This document shows, in pieces, positions 33,287 to 40,837 of a stretch of DNA of 63,129 nucleotides. The translations under genes were made by a program, and so were the position numbers. The stretch lies in NCBI RefSeq assembly GCF_900240215.1, contig NZ_LT964679.1:233245-296373 (forward strand), read 5' to 3'. Position 1 is the stretch's first letter. Each line of letters starts with the position of its first letter. Origin of the DNA: Raoultibacter timonensis. Its GTDB lineage: Bacteria; Actinomycetota; Coriobacteriia; Coriobacteriales; Eggerthellaceae. Under the pieces are notes generated by a model. It did not search any database. It had not been told where the DNA came from and saw nothing but the letters and a program-made list of their open reading frames with translations.

Positions 33287-34918
33287 ATGTCGGTTACGAT
33301 GCATATGCTGCTCGAGCATTGGGGAAATCGGGTTGTGAGCGCGCCCCGCATTGCGGATGCCCGTTTTTCCCAGGTTGCCCTTATCACGACCGATGCGGGC
33401 GGCCTTGCATCGGAGGACGGCTGGGAAAGCGCCGTAGAGGCGGAAACGATCTACTGCGGATACGAGCGCCAGGCAGCCGATTTTCTGGTGGCTCACCCCG
33501 AGGCGTTTGCGCTCGGCATCGGGGACGGATCGACGCTCGCCTCCATCTCTCCGAGTTGCGTTACCAGGTTCGTCATCGTGAAGGACGACCGGCCTTTTTC
33601 GGCTGTTTTCGAGGACGCGCGTCGCTTTCTTCTGAAATACGAGCGATGGACCGAACGCATGAGGGCTGTTTTGTTCGAACGCGGAGACTATCAGAGCATC
33701 CTCGATTGCGGTGCCGATGTCTTCGAGGACTTCATAACCATTACCGATTCGTCGTTTCGTCTGCTTGCCTACACGAAAGACGTGCCGATCGACGATCCGG
33801 TCGTGCTGCGTCTTATCGACGAGGGGTACCACGCGAAGGAGACGGTCGACAAGTTCAAAAGGTATGGAGCCGTTAAGCGCTGGCAGACGCAGGTCGGCAT
33901 CGTGCGCGTCGAGCAGACGCGCATCGTCGAAAACCCTACGCTGAGCTACGTTTTCCGCATGCACGGAAGCTACTTCGTGCACGTAGTGCTGCAATGCACG
34001 AAAAATCCGATCAGCGATGCGCTCGTCGATACGTTTCAGATGCTGATCGACTATCTCGAACTGTACGTGCGCCACGATTGGACCGCTCGCCACCAGTTCG
34101 ACAAAGATTACGCGGCTTTGCTCTCCGATCTGGTGATGCGGAGACCGCAGAACCGCGATCTATTGGGTAAGCGTCTCGAGCGGGCGCGGATACCCTACGA
34201 AGGCGAGTATCGGCTGTGCGTGATGGAGGTCGATCCCGAGGACGACGATGGGCAGCGCGTGCTCGGGTACTACGCCTGGAGGCTCCTTGAGATGGTTCCG
34301 CTCGGTAAGGCGAGCATATTCCAGGGACGGCTTCTGCTGCTTGTCGAGGGACGTGCAGTCCGGGGGGATGCGTACGGCGAGGCGCCCGATCCGGGAGACG
34401 GGCTCGCGTCGTTCCAGGAAGCGTACGGGGGAGTGTTCGGCGTTTCGGATCCGTTCCATTGCATCGTCGACATCTCCTTCGCGTATCGTCAGGCGCGCTT
34501 GGCTATCGAATACGGCCAGCAAGATGCCAAGACGCTGGGCGACTTTTTCTCCATCGAGCCTCCCGAGGTGCCGGTGTATCGGTTCAGGACCTATTTTTCA
34601 ACCTACGTGTACGAGCACGGGAACCAAGACCCGTCGTTCATCGCGTACTGCGTGCGAAAGAGCGTCGTCGCCGACATCGTCCGTTTTGATTGCGAGCACG
34701 GCACCGACGATGCGAGGATCCTCTATACCTATCTGATGTGCGAAAGACGGGCCAACGAAGCGGCACAGCGGCTCCATATGCATCGCAACACGCTCGTCTA
34801 TCGGATCGATAGACTGCAAGAACGCTTCGCCGTCGATCTTTCATCGGAAGGGGAGCGGGAGGAGATCATGCTGGCGTTTCGCTTGCTGCCGGCCGGTTTG
34901 GCGATGAAAGGCGAATAG
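33287..34918 (+). CDS. PucR/CdaR-family transcriptional regulator
   Basis: 543 residues. The N-terminal half is a purine-catabolism-regulator-like sensing region. The C-terminal PucR HTH (about 485-540) contains CERRANEAAQRLHMHRNTLVYRIDRLQERF. The ATG at 33287 has GAGGT upstream and is preferred to one 54 bp earlier. It is divergent from the helical/FucI-like/SufE/desulfurase operon with about 130 bp between, so it very likely controls that operon in response to a small molecule. Such regulators often govern catabolism of purines, sugars or diols. Confidence 0.87.
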   Translation: MSVTMHMLLEHWGNRVVSAPRIADARFSQVALITTDAGGLASEDGWESAVEAETIYCGYERQAADFLVAHPEAFALGIGDGSTLASISPSCVTRFVIVKDDRPFSAVFEDARRFLLKYERWTERMRAVLFERGDYQSILDCGADVFEDFITITDSSFRLLAYTKDVPIDDPVVLRLIDEGYHAKETVDKFKRYGAVKRWQTQVGIVRVEQTRIVENPTLSYVFRMHGSYFVHVVLQCTKNPISDALVDTFQMLIDYLELYVRHDWTARHQFDKDYAALLSDLVMRRPQNRDLLGKRLERARIPYEGEYRLCVMEVDPEDDDGQRVLGYYAWRLLEMVPLGKASIFQGRLLLLVEGRAVRGDAYGEAPDPGDGLASFQEAYGGVFGVSDPFHCIVDISFAYRQARLAIEYGQQDAKTLGDFFSIEPPEVPVYRFRTYFSTYVYEHGNQDPSFIAYCVRKSVVADIVRFDCEHGTDDARILYTYLMCERRANEAAQRLHMHRNTLVYRIDRLQERFAVDLSSEGEREEIMLAFRLLPAGLAMKGE

Positions 34919-34955
34919 GCGCCGAGCGGCCTTGCCCGCCTGACGCCTATTCGCC
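34910..34955. terminator. Hairpin between convergent genes
   Basis: GGCGAATAGGCG and CGCCTATTCGCC form a perfect 12-bp stem with a 22-nt loop. The left arm contains the PucR stop codon. It lies between the convergent PucR and 99-residue-protein genes and could serve both directions; no T-run. Confidence 0.5.
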
Positions 34956-34978
34956 CGAACCGCAGAGCGGCGCGGCGC

Positions 34979-35278
34979 TTACATGAACACGATGGTGATA
35001 TCCTTGCGCGCCGGTTCCTGCCCCTTATCGAGGTAGGCTTTGCCGCCGCCGATCTGGGTTCCTTGGGCGTCGTAGGTCATGCAAACGCCCATGTACGCCT
35101 TGGTGTGCTCTTGGCCGTCTTTGGATTTGTCGGCTGCGAGCACGTACTTATTCGCCTTCTCGTCGGCGAGAAACTGCTCTTGGAGATCCTGCTTTGCCGC
35201 TTCAAGATCGATCGTTGCGTTCTCTTCGATAAACGCCTGAAACTTCTCTTCTCCCCGGATGACTACATTCACTTCCAT
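34979..35278 (-). CDS. Hypothetical protein after a class A operon
   Basis: 99 residues, soluble and acidic, mixed helix and strand (begins MEVNVVIRGEEKFQAFIEEN, ends ARKDITIVFM), with one Cys. An AGGGG ribosome site lies 7 nt before the ATG. It is the third gene after the class A large and ferredoxin subunits on the minus strand, 81 bp downstream of the latter. No match is recognised. It could be a small accessory or substrate-binding protein. Confidence 0.7.
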   Translation of the reverse strand: MEVNVVIRGEEKFQAFIEENATIDLEAAKQDLQEQFLADEKANKYVLAADKSKDGQEHTKAYMGVCMTYDAQGTQIGGGKAYLDKGQEPARKDITIVFM

Positions 35279-35359
35279 AGTATTTCCCCTTATGTCGGTC
35301 TGAACGAGAGGATGCCCGCCGACCTTTCGGGTGATCGGCGGGCGAGGGCATTGCATATG

Positions 35360-35710
35360 CTAGCTTTGCAGCGGGCTGTAAAGCGCCCAGCGGGTTTTGC
35401 CGTCCATCTTTTTCGCAAGCTCCTCGATATCGTCGTAGTACATGCACCAAGCTTGGCACGCTTGGACGCACGAGGGGAGCTTGCCTTCGGCCGTGCGCGC
35501 CTCGCACAGGTTGCAGGCTTTGGTGATCGTGGGGTTGTACACCCATTCGTACGGGGTATCCGCTTTGATGTCGGTAGCGTATTCGTAGGGGCCGACTTCG
35601 GTCAGCTTGATGCCGTATTCGCCTTGCGCGAGGCCGAGCTCGTTGCGGCACGCGACTTCGCAGGAGTGGCAACCGGTGCAGTATTCGTAGTTGATGAGAA
35701 TGCCTTTCAT
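35360..35710 (-). CDS. 4Fe-4S ferredoxin-type electron-transfer subunit, class A
   Basis: 116 residues; CTGCHSCEVAC near the start and the second Cys group CNLCEARTAEGKLPSCVQAC with a final AWC, giving nine Cys for two clusters. The region between the groups (ATDIKADTPYEW) differs from the duplicated copy. It starts 10 bp after the large-subunit stop. Electron donor to the class A enzyme upstream. Confidence 0.92.
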   Translation of the reverse strand: MKGILINYEYCTGCHSCEVACRNELGLAQGEYGIKLTEVGPYEYATDIKADTPYEWVYNPTITKACNLCEARTAEGKLPSCVQACQAWCMYYDDIEELAKKMDGKTRWALYSPLQS

Positions 35711-35720
35711 GGTTCACTCC

Positions 35721-38144
35721 TTAGTTCATCACGGTAACGACGGGTTCTTCGACCGGCTCGTAGGGCTTGCCCGGCTCGTATTCGGCGAAGTCGCCTTTTT
35801 CTGCAATGACTTCGTGGGGCAGCACGTCGCCCTCTTGGCACGGGTAGATTTTGCACAGCATGCTCTTGATCGCCGAGCCGATGCCGCCTTGGCCGGTGCG
35901 GAACGCTTCGGTCATGTTGTTGAGGTTCGATTCGTAGGTGCCGTAGAAGTTCGGCTCCGCGCCCTCTTGCTCGGGGAACCACCAGCCGTGTTCTGCATGG
36001 ACGCGGCCGGGGCGTACCTCGATGGTCTCCTTCACCTTCTGCTTGAACCGTGCGCCTCGGCTGTTCTCGACCCAGATCCACTCGCCGTCATGCACGCCGT
36101 ATTTCTCGCAGTCGACAGGGTTCACCATGATGAGCGGCCAGGGATGGAACTCGCGCATGGTGGGCAGCTGACGGTGCTCCGAGTGGAAGAACTCGAACGA
36201 GCGGCCTCCGCCGGAGAGGATGATCGGATATTCCTTATACGTTTCGGGCGTCGAGAGCGGGCTCTCGGGCGGCTCGATATGATAGGGAAGCGGGTCGACG
36301 CCCCAGTGATCGTATCCGAACGACCACAGCTCGATGCGCCCGGTGGGGGTGTTGAAGCCGGGCTGCCCATCGGGGCGCAGCATGCCTTTCTCGTACTTGC
36401 GGTACGTGGCGTCCCAATCCCAGTAGGCGGTTCCGTTGCAGCTGTTCTCGCTCGGGTTCTGGACCGTTTCCTCCCAGGTCCTGTCGTACTCGGTGCCGCC
36501 CGGAGTGAGCTGATCGGTCAGATACCAGGTGCACCACTCCTTGTCGTCTTTCCACGGCCAGTGCTCGGGTTTGATGCGCTTTCCGAGTTCGAGACATATC
36601 TGCTCGTCAGACTTCGCCTCGTAGTAATCGGTCACCTTGACCATCGTGCGAACCGGCGTCCACCACGTACGGCAGGAATTGCGCTCGCAGCTCATGGCGA
36701 CGGGCAGGACGATGTCGGCAAGCGCTTGGGCGGTCGGGGTCATGAACGGGTCGGCAACCACGACGAAGGGGACTTTCATGAGGGCTGCGCGCGTGCGTGC
36801 CGGATCCATCGAAGCGCAGGCAAGCGCGTTGGAGCTTTGAATCCAGAACATCTCGATGGGATAGGGCTCGCCCGTCTCGACGGCCGCGAGGATCGCATCC
36901 GAATCGGCGCAGGAGACGATGTTCGATTCGTTGATGCCCGACTTATCGGGAATGAGCTTCTTCGCATACACCTCGGGATCGATGTACTCGTCACCCAGCC
37001 CGTAGCGCTTCTCGATGAGGTACGCGCACCGGTACAGCGCATTGCCGCCCGGATTATCGATGTTGCCGGTGATGGCCATGATATCGGCGACCGCCTCGGT
37101 TACGCCGAGCGCTGCGATCTGCTGCTCGAAAGCGAGGCCCCACTGGCATGCGCAGCTCGACGAGGTTGCGATGAGCCGTGCGGCACCGCGTATGGCTTCG
37201 GGATCGACGTCGCAGATGGGGCTCGCCCATTCGGGCGTCTTGTCGGCAACGCGCTCGGCGAGCAGCTCGAAGCCGTACGTCCAGCAATCGACGAAGTCGT
37301 GATCGTAGAGGTCCTCGGTGACGATGACGTTGAGCATGGCCATGGCCACGACGGCGTCGGTCCCGGGCCTGACGGGAAGCCAGTAGGCTGCGCGAGCGCC
37401 CCACCAGGTCAGGCGGGGATCAACGGAGATGATCTTCGATCCCATCTGCACGCACTGCACGAGCCAGTGGCCAAGAAATCCGTCGGCGTTCGACTTGATC
37501 GGCTCGTTGCCCCATACGAGGATGACGCCCGGCGCCTGCCAGTCCTCGTTCGCGTAGCGGTTGTAATGCGCCTGGGAAGCGTCGACGATGATCATATCGC
37601 CGTACTTCGCCGAGGTTCCGATCATACGCGGGAGGTAGCAGGCGAATCCCGTGAATCCGAACGTCGAGACGTTGGGCGTCTCCATGCATGCGGAAGCGAA
37701 ATAGGGGACTTGCCAGCCGATGTTGCGGCCCGTTCCGTGTACGACGACGATGGACTGGGATCCGTGCTCTTCCTTGATCTTGAGCACTTTCTCGGTGATT
37801 TCGTCGTACGCCTCATCCCAGCTGATGCGCTCCCATTTGCCTTCGCCCCGTTCGCCTGCGCGACGCATCGGGTACTTCAGCCGATCGGGATGGTTGACCG
37901 CCTCGGGCATATCGAGACAGCGCATGCAGAGCTTTCCGTTGGCGACGGCGTTGAGGGGGTCGCCTTCGACTTTCTCCAGCTTGTTGTCTTTGGTGTACAG
38001 CAAAACGCCGCAACCCATATGGCAGCCGGGGGGTGACCAATGCGTCGTGCGCGTTACGGTGAAATCCCCCTCTTGCCACTGCCATTCGCCTTCATGGTAA
38101 GCTTTGCGGTCGAGCTTATCCATATACTCCTTGTAGTCGGCCAT
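35721..38144 (-). CDS. Class A molybdopterin oxidoreductase, catalytic subunit
   Basis: 807 residues, the shortest class A copy. It has YHEGEWQW, C41, C45, C73 and C76, HGTGRN and the metal-site segment FTGFACYLPR, with Ala before the invariant Cys, as in the 57822 enzyme. It shares with that one the WSPPGCHxGCG N-terminus and HIEPPESPLSTPE-like segments, so the two are closest relatives. AGGAAGGAG precedes the ATG. Its promoter lies downstream of the terminator of the zinc-ribbon gene on the same strand. No MFS gene is adjacent. Confidence 0.88.
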   Translation of the reverse strand: MADYKEYMDKLDRKAYHEGEWQWQEGDFTVTRTTHWSPPGCHMGCGVLLYTKDNKLEKVEGDPLNAVANGKLCMRCLDMPEAVNHPDRLKYPMRRAGERGEGKWERISWDEAYDEITEKVLKIKEEHGSQSIVVVHGTGRNIGWQVPYFASACMETPNVSTFGFTGFACYLPRMIGTSAKYGDMIIVDASQAHYNRYANEDWQAPGVILVWGNEPIKSNADGFLGHWLVQCVQMGSKIISVDPRLTWWGARAAYWLPVRPGTDAVVAMAMLNVIVTEDLYDHDFVDCWTYGFELLAERVADKTPEWASPICDVDPEAIRGAARLIATSSSCACQWGLAFEQQIAALGVTEAVADIMAITGNIDNPGGNALYRCAYLIEKRYGLGDEYIDPEVYAKKLIPDKSGINESNIVSCADSDAILAAVETGEPYPIEMFWIQSSNALACASMDPARTRAALMKVPFVVVADPFMTPTAQALADIVLPVAMSCERNSCRTWWTPVRTMVKVTDYYEAKSDEQICLELGKRIKPEHWPWKDDKEWCTWYLTDQLTPGGTEYDRTWEETVQNPSENSCNGTAYWDWDATYRKYEKGMLRPDGQPGFNTPTGRIELWSFGYDHWGVDPLPYHIEPPESPLSTPETYKEYPIILSGGGRSFEFFHSEHRQLPTMREFHPWPLIMVNPVDCEKYGVHDGEWIWVENSRGARFKQKVKETIEVRPGRVHAEHGWWFPEQEGAEPNFYGTYESNLNNMTEAFRTGQGGIGSAIKSMLCKIYPCQEGDVLPHEVIAEKGDFAEYEPGKPYEPVEEPVVTVMN

Positions 38145-38361
38145 AGTGCTCCTTCCTGTCGTCTGGCACCATCGGACGATGCCGTGCGTCGCGATGCGTG
38201 ACGGTTTGATTCTAGGAAGCAAGGGGTTTTGCCCGCATGCCGAACGAAGCCCTATTTCGCCTCCGAGGGCTCGAAAAGCATTAGCAATGACGGCCTATTT
38301 CTCGGGAGAAGCACCTGCTGGGCGTATGCGCGCGGGAGCGTCGCGCAAAGGAGGCATCAAA

Positions 38362-38387
38362 AAAAGAGACCCGTGGGGGTCTCTTTT
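38362..38387. terminator. Bidirectional terminator after a zinc-ribbon gene
   Basis: AAAAGAGACCC and GGGTCTCTTTT with a 4-nt loop. Read on the minus strand it lies 23 bp after the zinc-ribbon stop and is followed by a T-run, so that gene is transcribed separately from the molybdoenzyme downstream. Confidence 0.85.
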
Positions 38388-38409
38388 CAGACGCGTCGTG
38401 CGCGATACG

Positions 38410-38649
38410 CTATTTCGGAGCTCCGGGAGCTCCGGGAGCTCCGGGAGCTCCGGGAGCTCCGGGTGCACCGGGTGCGCCGGGGGCACCCGGCGCTTTGGGG
38501 GTTCCAGGAGCTCCGGGTGCACCCGGAGCTGAGGCAACGGCGGGAAGCTTTTCTCCGCAGGAGGGGCATGATTCGGCATCGGCGGGGCAAGTGGCACCGC
38601 ACTTCGGACAGTTTCGATCGAGCGAAACCGCAGCAGGTCTAAAACACAT
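38410..38649 (-). CDS. Small zinc-ribbon protein with Gly-Ala-Pro repeat tail (MCFRPA family, copy 2)
   Basis: 79 residues: MCFRPA, then CPKCG, 12 residues, CPSCG, then a tail that is almost purely GAP triplets. It lies upstream of the class A large subunit on the same strand but has its own terminator, so it makes a short separate transcript. A TAATACC/GGTATTA dyad is about 116 bp before its start. The collagen-like tail is encoded by a tandem 9-bp repeat that could vary in length between strains. Confidence 0.82.
   Translation of the reverse strand: MCFRPAAVSLDRNCPKCGATCPADAESCPSCGEKLPAVASAPGAPGAPGTPKAPGAPGAPGAPGAPGAPGAPGAPGAPK
38417..38461 (+). repeat. Tandem 9-bp repeat GGAGCTCCG, five perfect units
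   Basis: Perfect units are followed by degenerate ones to about 38531. They encode the Gly-Ala-Pro triplets on the minus strand. Perfect arrays like this are prone to slippage, so tail length may vary. Confidence 0.9.
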
Positions 38650-39039
38650 ACGTGCATCCTTTCTCAATAACGTTCCGTCTCCGGGCGGGCCCGGGTCGTC
38701 CACATTATGGACATTGGCGTAACGGGGAAGCATGCACAGAGATGCCCTATATTTGCCGACGGTCTAATACCTGAGGTATTATGGTTCGCTCCTTCGGACC
38801 GTTGATTAGGATGTTTTGCCCCTTTGCTTCTCTGATCGGATATCTAAACTTAACCATAGCGAAACGATCGCGCTTGGGGCACCCGGGTACTGCCGAGGTA
38901 CGGAGGTAGAAACAGCAATACATTACTTTTAGATGAGAGTGTGGGACGCGACGGGAGTTTTTCTTCGCCTTCGGGAAAGGCCGACCAGGGCGATGATCGT
39001 ATGGGGGTGATACCGTTGGCTGAAAACGGAGTGAAGACG
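38650..39039. other. Gene-free divergent region (390 bp)
   Basis: Lies between the minus-strand zinc-ribbon gene and the plus-strand membrane LuxR gene. It holds the TAATACC-TGA-GGTATTA dyad, flanked by ACGGTC and GGACCGT. No convincing gene; upstream in-frame starts for the LuxR gene exist from 38941. Confidence 0.65.
38765..38781. promoter_or_regulatory. Perfect dyad TAATACC-TGA-GGTATTA
   Basis: Seven-bp arms, 3-nt spacer. It is close kin to TAATACT-N4-AGTATTA before the soluble LuxR gene and to half-sites before the other MCFRPA genes. Candidate LuxR-type operator. Confidence 0.5.
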
Positions 39040-40647
39040 ATGGGCGAGGAACGGAGCATGCCGGAGTTTCGTGTCGACCAAGCGCCGTCGAATGACGCGG
39101 GCGGCGGATGGATTCTCGTCAATGCGCGCATTCTGGTCGGGCTTATAGGCGCGATAGCGTGCTTTTCGTGGCTGTTCGTCATGCTGGGAACGTCGATATT
39201 CATACCTTTCGCGGATCTCGAAGGCGTTGCGACGGGTGCTGCCCACCTTTCGTTCTTGGCCGGATGCTGTACGGCGCTTTTGGCTTGCTGGAAATTTTCG
39301 GACTGGTTCTCGTCGCACCGGGTCGCGCAGGTGTGCTGCGCCGCCGTCTTCACCTTCGTCGGCTGCGCGGGTCTCTCGTTTTACGAGCTTGCCGCGTCGT
39401 GGTACGGGGCTTTCGGCTTTGCGCTCGGATGCGGTTTCTCGTTGGTGTACACCCTGTACGGCGAGTACATCTGCCTGTTTTTCAAGACCGACGTCAAGCC
39501 TTACATCGTCGGCATTTTCGCTGCAAGCGTTCTCATGTGCACGGGCATTCTGTTCGCCGGCCCCGATACGAGCTTCGTATTCGCGATCATCTTCCCAGCG
39601 ATCGCGATCGTTGCCTACATCGTCGCCATGGCTCTGTTGCGCATCGATAAGGCGGAGGCGGTTAAGGCGAAGGTTTCCGACAAGCGCAGCCAGGTGGTGT
39701 GGCGTTCGTATCTTGCGACGGCGACGTCGGGCATGGCCCTCGGGTTCGCGCTCGGGTGCATCCTGTCGACGCAGTCGGCACAGTCGGGCGTATTCGTTTT
39801 GATCGAAGTGGCGCTGTTGGTGACGTGCATCGGGTTGCTCATCGATTCGCTGCACAAGAACGTAGCGAACGAAACCGCAACCATGCGGCTGTTCTTGCCT
39901 TTTTCCGCAGTGGTCGTGTTTCCCCTCCTGTTCGTGCAGGAAGAGATCCGCTTCGTTTTCGCCGTGCTGCTTTTGTGCGGCGCCATCTTCCCGACCACCT
40001 GCTCTCTTTCGGCCATCTGCCGCCATGTGGTGCTGTGCGATCTCTCGGCCATTCGGGCGTTCTCGTTCGGTCGCCTTATCAGCTTCGGCGGAGTTGCCCT
40101 CGGCATGGTAATTTCGTTTGCCGGGTTCTCGGAATCGGCGGTCGAGCAGTTCGGTTCTACGGCAACGACGCTCTCGGTCATTCTGTTCATGGCGCTCGTC
40201 ATCTTCTCGGCATCGTTCGTCATGACCGAGGACAATTATCCCGACAAAAGCAGATTCAAGCAGGCGGAGGCGAAAGCCAACGCGGGCGAAGAGGAGCCGG
40301 TGCTCGTCGCAGGCCCCGGCACCCCTATCCGGCGCATCGCGAGCGAACAGGGCGAGCAGAGCGAAGCCGAAGGCGGTGACGAGACGAGGTTGACGCGCCC
40401 GGGGATATTCTATCTTAAATGCGAAGCCGTAGCCGAGCGCTACGACCTGTCGAACAGGCAGAAAGAGGTATTGGTCATGCTGGCAAAAGGCCGCAATGCC
40501 GAGTACATAACCGAGAAGCTCGTCATCTCGTCGCATACCGCCAAGGCGCATATCTACAACATCTACCAGAAAACTGGCGTCCATTCCCGACAGGAGCTGA
40601 TGAACCTTGTCGAAGAAACGGAAGTGGACGTTTCGAACTCCGATTGA
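39040..40647 (+). CDS. Membrane-bound LuxR-type regulator 4
   Basis: 535 residues: a short soluble N-terminus, about ten to twelve membrane spans (30-390), an acidic linker and a C-terminal LuxR HTH (about 465-525; LSNRQKEVLVMLAKGRNAEY, then TAKAHIYNIYQKTGVHS). The start with GGAG 8 nt upstream is chosen; longer in-frame starts at 38941 and 39001 are possible. It lies between two divergent class A loci and 190 bp before the 40838 enzyme, which it most likely activates. Confidence 0.87.
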   Translation: MGEERSMPEFRVDQAPSNDAGGGWILVNARILVGLIGAIACFSWLFVMLGTSIFIPFADLEGVATGAAHLSFLAGCCTALLACWKFSDWFSSHRVAQVCCAAVFTFVGCAGLSFYELAASWYGAFGFALGCGFSLVYTLYGEYICLFFKTDVKPYIVGIFAASVLMCTGILFAGPDTSFVFAIIFPAIAIVAYIVAMALLRIDKAEAVKAKVSDKRSQVVWRSYLATATSGMALGFALGCILSTQSAQSGVFVLIEVALLVTCIGLLIDSLHKNVANETATMRLFLPFSAVVVFPLLFVQEEIRFVFAVLLLCGAIFPTTCSLSAICRHVVLCDLSAIRAFSFGRLISFGGVALGMVISFAGFSESAVEQFGSTATTLSVILFMALVIFSASFVMTEDNYPDKSRFKQAEAKANAGEEEPVLVAGPGTPIRRIASEQGEQSEAEGGDETRLTRPGIFYLKCEAVAERYDLSNRQKEVLVMLAKGRNAEYITEKLVISSHTAKAHIYNIYQKTGVHSRQELMNLVEETEVDVSNSD

Positions 40648-40837
40648 AGCGCGCTCGGCTTTCTGCGGGACGTGCGATTCATCTAACCCTTGGGGGCTTA
40701 GCTCGGGATAATTAATCTTTCTCGCCCCATGAAAGCCCATCTCCCATCTTCTATCGTTGCGGAAAAGGCGTTGTTCGCATCCGATTCGCTCGAGCGGACT
40801 GCGACTGCGTTCGAAGACGAAAAGGGAAGAGGTGCTT

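Noticed and set aside
35691-38036. 781-codon plus-strand open frame opposite a class A large subunit
   Set aside because: Antisense shadow caused by GC-rich codon bias; the minus-strand protein has full family motifs and a ribosome site.
38929-40740. 603-codon minus-strand open frame
   Set aside because: Lies opposite the membrane LuxR gene, whose HTH and membrane segments are clear.
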